Assembly (NCBI RefSeq): GCF_019956555.1
Contig: NZ_JAHBDQ010000003.1
Coordinates: 62,001-126,000, forward strand
Length of the DNA: 64,000 nucleotides
From: Pseudomonas sp. A-RE-19
GTDB taxonomy: Bacteria; Pseudomonadota; Gammaproteobacteria; Pseudomonadales; Pseudomonadaceae
Direction of reading: 5' to 3'
The position numbers and the translations under genes were made by a program. Under the pieces are notes generated by a model, which was not told where the DNA came from, did no database searches, and worked only from the letters and a program-made list of their open reading frames with translations. Below, piece by piece: positions 8,519 to 17,400 of this stretch; position 1 is the stretch's first letter, and each line of letters begins with the position of its first letter.

Positions 8519-8824
8519 ATGAAGATGTTGCGTGCCCCGTTGTTGATGATCGGTTTGCTGCTCTGTTCCCAGGGTTTCGCCGCCACTGCCCAGCAGAACA
8601 AAATGACCACCTGCAATGCCGACGCTACCGCAAAGAGCCTCAAGGGCGACGAGCGCAAAGCCTTCATGAGTACCTGCCTCAAAGCTGCGCCGGCCGCCGA
8701 TGCCGCAAAGCCTATGACACCTCAACAAGAAAAGATGAAAACCTGTAACGCCACCGCCACCACCCAGGCCCTCACGGGTGATGCGCGCAAAACCTTCATG
8801 AGCGATTGCCTGAAGAAAAAATAA
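8519..8824 (+). CDS. psiF: PsiF-family exported protein
   Basis: The product has 101 residues. The start follows AAGGAGAACACTCC. A signal peptide (MKMLRAPLLMIGLLLCSQGFA) precedes two copies of the PsiF repeat, KMTTCNADATAKSLKGDER and KMKTCNATATTQALTGDAR, each ending in FMS.CLK, so there are two cysteines per copy. In E. coli psiF is phosphate-starvation inducible; the molecular role is unknown. No Pho box was recognised upstream. Confidence 0.85.
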   Translation: MKMLRAPLLMIGLLLCSQGFAATAQQNKMTTCNADATAKSLKGDERKAFMSTCLKAAPAADAAKPMTPQQEKMKTCNATATTQALTGDARKTFMSDCLKKK

Positions 8825-8828
8825 GCAT

Positions 8829-8914
8829 TGTGAGAGCGAGCCTGCTCGCGATGCAGGCGACTCAGTATCACGGAGGACCGCAGTGATACTATCGCGAGCA
8901 GGCTCGCTCCCACA
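8829..8914. repeat. REP doublet
   Basis: Inverted pair between psiF and the AI-2E family gene. The left arm reads GTGAGAGCGAGCCTGCTCGC, one base off the window consensus; the right arm is ATCGCGAGCAGGCTCGCTCC. Confidence 0.9.
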
Positions 8915-8987
8915 GGTTGTTTGCTCGCTTCGGCGCCGGAACGCTGGCAGACTGCCAATCCTTTTACGTCGTTCGTTTTGAGGCTGT

Positions 8988-10001
8988 ATGTCAGCGTTTT
9001 CTCAGCGTCAGGTCTTGTTGCTTATCAGCTGGGTCATCATTTTTGGTGGTTTGCTGCTGGTGCTCCCTCTGCGATTGCTGCCCAGCCTGCTGGCCGGGTT
9101 GTTGGTGTTCGAACTGGTCAACATGCTCACGCCGCAATTGCAGCGGCTGATTGAAGGCCGTCGCGCGCGCTGGCTGGCGGTGGCGTTGCTGGGAACACTG
9201 GTGGTCAGCGTGCTGGCGCTGATCTTTGCCGGGGCGATCAGTTTTCTGCTGCACGAGGCGGAAAACCCCGGCGCTTCTCTCGACAAATTCATGGTCGTGG
9301 TCGACCGCGCGCGCGGGCAGTTACCGCCGTTCATCGACGCTTATTTGCCCGCCAGTGCCGCCGAGTTCCGGGTGGCCATCGGCGAGTGGATGAGCAAGCA
9401 CTTAAGCGACTTGCAGCTGGTGGGCAAGGACGCGGCGCACATGTTCGTGACTCTGCTGATCGGTATGGTGCTGGGGGCGATCATCGCCTTGCAGCGCGTG
9501 CCAGACCTGACCAAGCGCAAGCCCTTGGCCGCGGCGTTGTTCGACCGTTTGCACCTGTTGGTCCAGGCGTTTCGCAACATCGTGTTTGCCCAGATCAAGA
9601 TTTCCCTGCTCAACACCTTTTTCACCGGGATTTTCCTCGCGGTGATTCTGCCGATGTTCGGGATCAAGCTGCCGCTGACCAAAACCCTGATCGTGCTGAC
9701 GTTCCTGCTCGGCTTGCTGCCGGTGATTGGCAACCTGATGTCGAACACCTTGATCACCATCGTCGGCCTGTCGCTGTCGATCTGGGTGGCGGTGGCGGCG
9801 CTGGGTTATCTGATTTTCATCCACAAGCTCGAATACTTCCTCAACGCACGCATCGTCGGCGGGCAAATCAGCGCCAAGTCGTGGGAGTTGCTGCTGGCGA
9901 TGCTGGTGTTCGAAGCCGCGTTCGGCCTGCCGGGGGTGGTGGCGGGGCCGATTTACTACGCGTATCTGAAGAGTGAGTTGAAGCAGGTGGGGATGGTTTG
10001 A
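8988..10001 (+). CDS. AI-2E family (PerM/YdiK-like) inner-membrane transporter
   Basis: The product has 337 residues. Seven to eight hydrophobic segments surround a central soluble loop (LDKFMVVVDRARGQLPPFID). The C-terminal part GLLPVIGNLMSNTLITIVGL and the late FEAAFGLPGVVAGPIYYAYL follow the AI-2E family pattern. Members export autoinducer-2 or act as Na+/H+ antiporters; which applies here cannot be told. It stands alone between REP doublets. Confidence 0.82.
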   Translation: MSAFSQRQVLLLISWVIIFGGLLLVLPLRLLPSLLAGLLVFELVNMLTPQLQRLIEGRRARWLAVALLGTLVVSVLALIFAGAISFLLHEAENPGASLDKFMVVVDRARGQLPPFIDAYLPASAAEFRVAIGEWMSKHLSDLQLVGKDAAHMFVTLLIGMVLGAIIALQRVPDLTKRKPLAAALFDRLHLLVQAFRNIVFAQIKISLLNTFFTGIFLAVILPMFGIKLPLTKTLIVLTFLLGLLPVIGNLMSNTLITIVGLSLSIWVAVAALGYLIFIHKLEYFLNARIVGGQISAKSWELLLAMLVFEAAFGLPGVVAGPIYYAYLKSELKQVGMV

Positions 10002-10030
10002 TCCGGCAGATGTATCGCCTGAACTGACCC

Positions 10031-10107
10031 CATCGCGAGCAGGCTCGCTCCCACAATGGACCTGTGTTCGCAGGACAAATGTGGGAGCGAGCCTGCTCGC
10101 GATGGGG
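10031..10107. repeat. REP doublet
   Basis: Inverted pair (ATCGCGAGCAGGCTCGCTCC / complement) between two convergent genes; arms about 10031-10054 and 10081-10104. Confidence 0.9.
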
Positions 10108-10123
10108 GCACCTCGGTGCCGGA

Positions 10124-11398
10124 TCAGGCCAAAGTGCCGTAGCGCTTCATCGCCTCGATCGCCAACCCGCTACCGATGCTGCCAAAGATGTTGCCTTCCA
10201 CATGCTGCGCCTTCGGCAACATGGCCGAGACGCTGTTGCGCAGCGCCGGAATTCCGCTCGAACCGCCGGTGAAGAACACCGTGTCCACCTGATCGACCCG
10301 CACATTGGCGTCGTTCAGCAACTGGGTCACGCTGTTGCGCACCCGCTCCAGCAAGTTGTCGATGGCCGATTCGAACAGCGCCCGGCTCAGTTCCACGCTC
10401 AAACCCGGTTCGATACGATCCAGTGGCACATGGCGGCTGTCGGCGTGGGTCAGCTGAATCTTGGTTTCTTCCACTTCCATGGCCAGCCAATGCCCGGCGC
10501 GCTGGTCGATCAGCTTGAACAGGCGATCGATGCCGCCGGTGTCTTCGATGTCGTAACGCATGCTGCCCAGGGCCAGGGTCGACTTCTGCGAGTACACCGA
10601 GTTGATGGTGTGCCAGGTCGCCAGGTTCATGTGGTGGCTGGTGGGCATGTAGGCGCCGCTTTTCATCCGGCTGCCATAGCCGAACAGCGGCATCAGGCCT
10701 TGCAGGCTCAGCTGCTTGTCGAAATCGGTCCCGCCGATGTGCACGCCGCCGGTGGCGAGAATGTCGTCGTGGCGGTTGTCGTGGTTGCGGCGCTCAGGCG
10801 ACAGGCGCACCAGCGAGAAGTCGGACGTACCACCGCCGATGTCGACGATCAGGACAAGCTCTTCCTTTTCGATGGTCGACTCGTAGTCGAACGCCGCTGC
10901 AATCGGCTCGTACTGGAAAGAGACATCCTTGAAGCCGATGGCGCGGGCCACGTCCACCAGGGTGTTTTCCGCTTCCTGGTCGGCCATTTCATCGTCATCG
11001 ACGAAAAACACCGGACGGCCCAGCACCACTTCCTCGAATTCCCGACCGGCAGCGGTTTCGGCACGCTTTTTCAACTGGCCGATAAATAACCCGAGCAGGT
11101 CCTTGAACGGCATCGCCGTGCCCAGGACGCTGGTGTCGTGCTTGATCAGTTTGGAGCCCAGCAGGCTCTTGAGCGAGCGCATCAGCCGGCCTTCGTAGCC
11201 TTCCAGGTACTCGTGCAGCGCCAGCCGGCCGTACACCGGGCGGCGCTCTTCCATATTGAAGAAGACCACCGAGGGCAGGGTGATCTTGTCGTCCTCCAGC
11301 GCAATCAGCGTTTCCATGCCGGGGCGCAGCCAGCCGACGGTGGAGTTGGACGTGCCGAAGTCGATACCACAGGCACGGGCTGGAGATGCGTTTTTCAT
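10124..11398 (-). CDS. yegD: Hsp70-family protein (YegD-like)
   Basis: The product has 424 residues, which is short for DnaK: an actin-like ATPase domain without a full substrate-binding domain. The phosphate loops are GIDFGTSNSTVGW near the N-terminus and LVLIVDIGGGTSDFSLVRL in the middle, the adenosine loop is VFFTGGSSGIPALRNSV, and the EPIAAAFDYE segment is the connect motif. These cytoplasmic chaperone-like ATPases have no established client. It is divergent from cbpA, a DnaJ-type gene, 296 bases away. Confidence 0.88.
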   Translation of the reverse strand: MKNASPARACGIDFGTSNSTVGWLRPGMETLIALEDDKITLPSVVFFNMEERRPVYGRLALHEYLEGYEGRLMRSLKSLLGSKLIKHDTSVLGTAMPFKDLLGLFIGQLKKRAETAAGREFEEVVLGRPVFFVDDDEMADQEAENTLVDVARAIGFKDVSFQYEPIAAAFDYESTIEKEELVLIVDIGGGTSDFSLVRLSPERRNHDNRHDDILATGGVHIGGTDFDKQLSLQGLMPLFGYGSRMKSGAYMPTSHHMNLATWHTINSVYSQKSTLALGSMRYDIEDTGGIDRLFKLIDQRAGHWLAMEVEETKIQLTHADSRHVPLDRIEPGLSVELSRALFESAIDNLLERVRNSVTQLLNDANVRVDQVDTVFFTGGSSGIPALRNSVSAMLPKAQHVEGNIFGSIGSGLAIEAMKRYGTLA

Positions 11399-11493
11399 GT
11401 CTTTCAGGTTCCGGTTAAAAAACGGCCGCGCAGTGTATGTCAGTGCGGCGAAGATTCGAAGGCCGACTATCCGTTAAATCGCAGTGATTAGCG

Positions 11494-11520
11494 CTTGAAA
11501 GATGGTCAATCACCCCCAAA
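11494..11520 (+). promoter_or_regulatory. Sigma-32-like heat-shock promoter candidate for cbpA
   Basis: CTTGAAA at 11494-11500 and CCCCCAAA at 11513-11520 resemble the sigma-32 consensus (CTTGAAA, 13-17 bases, CCCCAT). The site points to cbpA, about 175 bases downstream. The -10 box is imperfect (AA instead of AT). Confidence 0.4.
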
Positions 11521-11694
11521 CTTCCCTGCATAGGCTTGGCAGCCCTCAGGGCGACTGCAAGAACCACGCCTGCTGCCGATAAACTTCTGATGCGCTGCCC
11601 GGTCACAAAGTTGAGATTGGTCAATCCAAATGCTGCAAACAAGAGCATGCTGTGCCTGGCTGCGCGATTTCGATAATGGATGGTGATTCCCTCG

Positions 11695-12642
11695 ATGGAC
11701 TTCAAAGACTATTACAAGATTCTCGGTGTGGAGCCGACCGCGGACGACAAGGCGATCAAGGCCGCCTATCGAAAGCTGGCGCGCAAATACCACCCCGACG
11801 TCAGCAAGGAAAAGGACGCCGAGGCCAAGTTCAAGGACGCGTCGGAAGCCTATGAAGCGCTGAAAAGCGCCGACAAGCGAGCCGAATACGACGACTTGCG
11901 CAAATACGGCCAGCACGGTCAGCCTTTTCAGGGGCCGCCGGGTTGGCAGAGCCGCGGTGGTTTCGGTGGTGGTGGTCAGGACACGGGCGATTTCTCGGAC
12001 TTCTTCAGTTCGATTTTCGGCAACCGTGGTCCGGGTTTCGGGGGTGGTGGACGGTCGGGCCAAAGCGCCGGACGTCGAGGGCAAGACGTGGAAATGGAAT
12101 TACCGGTTTTTCTGGAAGAAACCCTCTCGACCGAATCGAAGAAGGTCAGCTTCCAGGTGCCGCATTACAACGCCGCCGGCCAGCATGTCAGCAACACCAG
12201 CAAAAGCCTGAACGTGAAGATCCCCGCCGGCGTGACCGACGGCGAGCGCATCCGGCTCAAGGGCCAGGGCGCTCCGGGCATCGGTGGCGGGGCCAATGGC
12301 GACCTGTACCTGACCATTCGTTTTGCGCCGCACCCCAAATTCGACGTCGAAGGCGAGAACCTGATCATCACCTTGCCGCTGGCACCGTGGGAGCTGGCGC
12401 TGGGGACCGAAGTCGCGGTGCCGACCCTGACCGGCAAGATCAACCTCAAGGTTCCGGCCGGTAGCCAGAATGGCCAGCGCATGCGCGCCAAGGGCCATGG
12501 CCTGCTGCACAAGGCCGGTCACCGTGGCTACCTGTTCGTGCAGCTCAAGGCAGTGATGCCGAAAAAACTCGACCATGACGTCAAAGAGTTGTGGGAAGAG
12601 CTGGCGAAAAAAGCCGCTTTCGATCCACGAGAGAATTTTTGA
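11695..12642 (+). CDS. cbpA: Curved-DNA-binding protein CbpA (class II DnaJ)
   Basis: The product has 315 residues. The start at 11695 gives [14 protein letters not shown], the canonical J-domain opening; an in-frame ATG 15 bases earlier is less likely. The J domain (residues 1-70) has the HPD motif in [14 protein letters not shown] Gly/Phe-rich linker (about 80-130) and two C-terminal beta-barrel substrate domains follow, with no zinc fingers, as in CbpA. It serves as a DnaK co-chaperone and binds curved DNA (family knowledge). It is followed by cbpM 24 bases downstream. Confidence 0.92.
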   Translation: MDFKDYYKILGVEPTADDKAIKAAYRKLARKYHPDVSKEKDAEAKFKDASEAYEALKSADKRAEYDDLRKYGQHGQPFQGPPGWQSRGGFGGGGQDTGDFSDFFSSIFGNRGPGFGGGGRSGQSAGRRGQDVEMELPVFLEETLSTESKKVSFQVPHYNAAGQHVSNTSKSLNVKIPAGVTDGERIRLKGQGAPGIGGGANGDLYLTIRFAPHPKFDVEGENLIITLPLAPWELALGTEVAVPTLTGKINLKVPAGSQNGQRMRAKGHGLLHKAGHRGYLFVQLKAVMPKKLDHDVKELWEELAKKAAFDPRENF

Positions 12643-12666
12643 TTCCGAGATAAGGAGTAGCCAATC

Positions 12667-12972
12667 ATGAGCGACCCTGTGATCGTTCTATTGGACCTGG
12701 CAGAATTTTGCGAGGCGACCGAACTGTCGGACGTGCACGTGATCGAGATCGTCGAACACGGCATCCTCGAACCTCAGGGGACAGAGCCCAGGAATTGGCG
12801 TTTCACCGACTATGAACTGGTGTTGGCCAAGCGCGCCATCAAGCTGCAGCGCGACCTGGAGCTGGAATGGGAAAGCGTCGCCCTGGCGCTGGACCTGCTC
12901 GAAGAGGTGCAGCAACTGCGGGCCGAAAACCGCATGCTCAAGCAGCGGTTGGGGCGGTTGGTGATCGAATAA
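12667..12972 (+). CDS. cbpM: Chaperone modulator CbpM
   Basis: The product has 101 residues. The start follows AAGGAGTAGCCAATC. The protein is all-helical and MerR-like: LAEFCEATELSDVHVIEIVE, then EPQG...WRFTDYELVLAKRA and a C-terminal coiled coil on EEVQQLRAENRMLKQRL. CbpM binds the J domain of CbpA and inhibits its DNA binding and co-chaperone activity. The position directly after cbpA supports the name. Confidence 0.9.
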   Translation: MSDPVIVLLDLAEFCEATELSDVHVIEIVEHGILEPQGTEPRNWRFTDYELVLAKRAIKLQRDLELEWESVALALDLLEEVQQLRAENRMLKQRLGRLVIE

Positions 12973-13005
12973 TCGTTCTGCTGTTTTTGTGTTGCGCCTG
13001 AGGGC

Positions 13006-13084
13006 GCTTTCGCGAGCAAGCCCGCTCCCACATTTGATCTGTGTACGCCGCAAATCCACTGTGGGAGCGAGCCTGCTCGCGATG
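13006..13084. repeat. REP doublet
   Basis: Inverted pair between the convergent cbpM and histidine-kinase genes. The left arm (CTTTCGCGAGCAAGCCCGCT) is a diverged form; the right arm matches the window consensus. Confidence 0.88.
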
Positions 13085-13107
13085 AACGATAACGCGGTCT
13101 CCCGCTG

Positions 13108-14235
13108 TCAGACCGTTCTCGGCAACACCACGGTAAACAACGTGCCATCGGTCTCATTGGAACTGACTTCGATCGTCCCTTGATGGGCCTTGACCACTTC
13201 CTTGACGATGAACAGCCCCAGGCCGAGGCTGGTGCTCGGCCCGCCGAGCTCTTCGTCGGCACTGCGTACCAGCGGATCGAAGATCGTGCCGATCGCCTCG
13301 GGTGGAATCGGCGCACCGTCGTTGTGCACGGTAAGCCGAACACTGTCCGCATCGCCCCTGAGGGTCAGTTTGACCTCGCTGTTGTTCGAGCCGTGTTGCA
13401 AGGCATTGCCGATCAGGTTTTGCAGCATCTGATCGAGCCTGCGGCCATCCCACACACCTTGGGTATCGCCTTCGACAATCAACGTCGGATCGCATTGCGG
13501 ATGAGCGGCGCAAGCCTGCGCAATCGCTTCACGCGTTGTATCGGCCAGATCCATGGGCGCCGGTTCGATCGGCAGGCTCTTGCCCAGGCGACTGCGGACC
13601 AGCTCCAGCAAATCGCCGACCATCACCGCCATGTGGCGAGTGCCGCGCTTGATGTGGAGTGCACAGGTCAATGCGTCACCCTCAAGGTTAGTTTTGCGCA
13701 TCAGTATTTCGGTGGACATGCTCACCGCTTGCAGCGGCGCTCGCAGGTCGTGACCGAGGATCGCGAGAAAGATGTCCCGCGAGCGATTGACCTGTTCGGC
13801 ATAGGCCGCCGTGGATTCGGCCAGCGCTTCGTCGATGGCTTCGTTGAAACGGATCATTTCCTGCAGCTGGGCCAGATCCGGCGTTGTCAGGCTGTTGGCC
13901 CACAGGCGAATCACACAGGCACGCAAGTGGCGGAACTCAGCCGTCATCTGCACCAGATCGAAGCCGTTACTGTGGCGCAGTTCGCCATGGCTGGCGCTGG
14001 CCTGATCCAGCGCGGGGTTTTTGTCCGGGCCATCGCCCTTGGCCTTGGCCGCCTGCTCGTGGCCGGTCTGGGGCAGTGTCATGTCGCGGGCGGCGGCCAG
14101 GAGAATTGCCCGGGCATGGTCGCGCAGCAGCGTTCTATCCATGGCCACCGATTCCGGAGCGATGGTTCGGGCGAAGGCCTCCCACTCGTCGACCACGTGG
14201 TCAACGTTTGCCACGATAAACTCCGAAAGACCCAT
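13108..14235 (-). CDS. Soluble sensor histidine kinase
   Basis: The product has 375 residues with no membrane helices. An N-terminal helical domain (about 1-140) resembles the RsbRD-type sensor region. The phosphoacceptor box is FLAILGHDLRAPLQ with His162, and the ATPase domain has the N box NLIGNALQHG, GTIFDPL and LGLGLFIVKEVVKAHQGTI. It should be cytoplasmic and autophosphorylate on His162. No response regulator lies beside it (orphan). It is divergent from the NEL effector gene 249 bases away, whose expression it could influence (speculation). Confidence 0.88.
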   Translation of the reverse strand: MGLSEFIVANVDHVVDEWEAFARTIAPESVAMDRTLLRDHARAILLAAARDMTLPQTGHEQAAKAKGDGPDKNPALDQASASHGELRHSNGFDLVQMTAEFRHLRACVIRLWANSLTTPDLAQLQEMIRFNEAIDEALAESTAAYAEQVNRSRDIFLAILGHDLRAPLQAVSMSTEILMRKTNLEGDALTCALHIKRGTRHMAVMVGDLLELVRSRLGKSLPIEPAPMDLADTTREAIAQACAAHPQCDPTLIVEGDTQGVWDGRRLDQMLQNLIGNALQHGSNNSEVKLTLRGDADSVRLTVHNDGAPIPPEAIGTIFDPLVRSADEELGGPSTSLGLGLFIVKEVVKAHQGTIEVSSNETDGTLFTVVLPRTV

Positions 14236-14484
14236 TACCGGTTTTTCCTGCGCGATGAATGCAAAACAGCGTTAGGCATAGTAGCTCCTTTAGGATGGAA
14301 CACCACTTCGATGGCGCAAGCAGATTCTGGATTGTGTGGTGCGGTAGATAGTTATTTTCAGCTTCTGGATTTCAATTGCGTGGAGTCTTTTTTGCGTGGC
14401 GAATCAACAACTTTTTGCGCTTTTGTTCACTGGGCCAGCGCATGACCATAGGGTTCCAACCATTGGTCTGAAGGTGTTCAAGAC

Positions 14485-17400
14485 ATGCCTGAATTGCAAG
14501 GAAGCAATCCAAACGCATCAAGTCCGGCGAAGCAGGACGACAAAGGCGTCCACTACCCGCGAATAAAACCGTTGATCCCCAAGGCGATCACCGAGGCACC
14601 ACGGGCCAGACTCCTGTCTGCGCTGGAGGTGCAGCCAGCGTTCCCCGATTGGTATCTGAAGGCCTGGCCGGAGGATCGTGACTATCTGAAGGCGCTCAGC
14701 GACAAGCGTTGGCGCCTGCAAGGAGAGCTCGACGAATTGCTCGGTGATTTGCAGCACGACATCAAGGCGTTTGCCGAACCGTTGCTCAAAACCCTCCTGT
14801 ACTCCAATTTCAACGAACATGGCGATCCGAACGAACTGCAGTTGCGCCTGTATGTGCCAAGCAATATCCTGGGTGTGATCGATACCCAGGCCAGTACCAT
14901 CCGTCACTCCACATTGCTCGAAGCGGCGCTGCATAACTTCGAGGAGGATGAAACCCGCGATAATGCGTTTCGCAGCGGATCCGCCGTGTTGCGCAAGGAC
15001 GTTCGTGGCAACCTGCACGAGATCAAAGTCATCACCCCGCAAAAAATGGCTGCGCTGTGCCGTCGGCTCGACATCGGCAAGCAGTATCAGACCCACATCA
15101 AGTCAGTGCTCACCCCCGTAGACGCCAATGCCCGCCGCTTGCTCAAGGAGCGTTCGATCGCCAGTGACAAGGCGGCGCTCAAACTGGCATCGATGACGGC
15201 GTACCTCAAGAGCGATATCGGTCTGTACGGTTTTGAAAAGCTTGGCGAGGTGATCGACGGCAAGACCGATATCCAATGGTACGGCCACCCGATGCAAAGT
15301 CATCACTTGTCCCTGATGGGCTGTCGGATGACTGGCATTGTGTTGTTCAGCGCCGTGGCCGAACCAACAGCAATAAAGAATTCCATCGATGGCCTGCCCC
15401 CCGATGCGCTCAAGCAGTGGCTTGATTTCTCCGTAGGGGTAACGTCCTCGGTCCCTCGCGGCTTTGAGACCCTTCGCTTGCTCAAGGCCTTTTTCGCCAA
15501 CGGCCCGAAAGGTGTGGCCGAAGAGATGCTGCGCAAGGACGAAATCTATACCCAGAATCGACTGGTCGGAAACCTGATCGCCTATGTGCCGGATGATCCG
15601 GATCATCCGCTTAAGGAGTACGACTCGTTCACCGATTTCATGAAGGCGCTGATCGGTCAGTTGCGCGATAACGACTATCAGGCGTTTTTCAGCCGTTTTG
15701 TCGCGCAAAAAGATAAGGCGATTTTTTTCAATCGGGTCAACGAACGACTCAAGACCATCACCTGGCAGCAGCGCGAACCGCTCGACATGGGCCCTTGGTG
15801 GCGTGAAACGCCGGTCGAGAATCCGGATGCGGAGCCCATCACTCATCTGATCAGTGACGATCTGTGGGATCGCCTGTTTTGTGAGCGGCGGGACAAAGCC
15901 ATTGCCGATGCCCGATTGATCGCGGTGCCGACCAATGACGAAGATGCCAACGCACGCTGGAAACGACTGAGCGGCTACTTGAACATTGCCTGGAACGTCT
16001 TCAGCTTTGGCGCGATGCTGGTACCGGGGCTGGCGCCGGCCATGCTGGGCCTGATGGCCGCGCAAATGCTGACGGAGCTGGTCGAGGGCATTGAGGACTG
16101 GAGCAAGGGTGACGTCGAAGAAGGCGCAGCGCATATCAACAGTGTGCTGATCAACGGTGCGCAGCTGGCCCTGATGTCCGTTGGCGGCGTGCTGCCAAAA
16201 GGCCCGGCACCGGTCAAACCGTCAGCACTGATCGACAGCCTTAAACCGGTTGAACTGCCTAGCGGCAAAACACGCTTGATCAAGCCCGATCCTGCGCCTT
16301 ACGAGCACCGCCTGACATTGCCTGAAACTGCAGCGCCCGATCGCTTGGGCGTGATCGAACACGCGGGTCGCAAGGTGCTGCCGCTTGAAGGCAAACATTA
16401 CGTCATCGAGGAGGATCCGCTCACCGGACAGCCTCGTCTGCAACATCCGCTGCGCCCGGACGCCTATCCATTGAGCATCGAACACAACGGTGCCGGTGCC
16501 TGGCACACAGAGTTCGAAACACCCATGGAATGGGACAATGGCAAGCTATTGCGGCGCCTTGGCCCGGCAGCGGACGGACTCAGCGACGAGATGCTGGAGC
16601 AAGCCCGCCTTGTCAGCGGTGTCGAAGAAGGCGTGCTGCGTCGCATGCATGTGGAAAATGAGACGCCGGCGCCCTTGCTCATCGATACGTTGAAACGCTT
16701 CAAGGCCTACGCTGACGCCGACAGGCTGAGCGCGCAAATCCTCGCCGGCCAGGTGCCGCAGGAACTGTTGGAAAGGGTGCCGGGATTCGTCACCGAACTG
16801 GATGGCTGGCCGTCATCAAGAGCTCTGATGCTGGAAGCCGATGTGCCCTCGGGCAAACCGTCGCAGCGCTTCGGTGATGCCTGGGCCGAGGCTGAAAACA
16901 CCTTCAGTCTGACCCGGGCCGATGTGCGCGAAGGCAGGCTGCCGGCACGGATCGTGGATTCTCTCAGTGAAACGCAACTACAGGACTTCTTGGGCGGCGA
17001 AATACCCAAAGAGCGGTCGGCTCGTATCAGCGAACTGCAAAGGCGTATTGCCAGGCAGGCAGAGGTCAGGAAAAAGTCGGTATTCGACACGCTGTACCAG
17101 GCACGAGAAGCCACCGCCGATGCGCGGATAAACCTGCTGCAGCGCGATTTTCCAACCCTCTCGAACGCTGCCGCAAAAACACTCCTGGACGATGCCAGTG
17201 AGGCAGAGTTGTTGAAACTGACCCGGGATAAACGCATCCCTTTGCGCTTGCGCAACCTGGCAAGGCAGTCTGAGTTCGGCGTGCGTTCGAGTCGCGCGTA
17301 TGAAGGGCTCTATCTGGAGGAACTGAGCCATGCCGACACCGATCGAGTGGCATTGCATAGCCTGGAAAACTTTGCTCAATGGCCCGAGGATGTGCGAATC

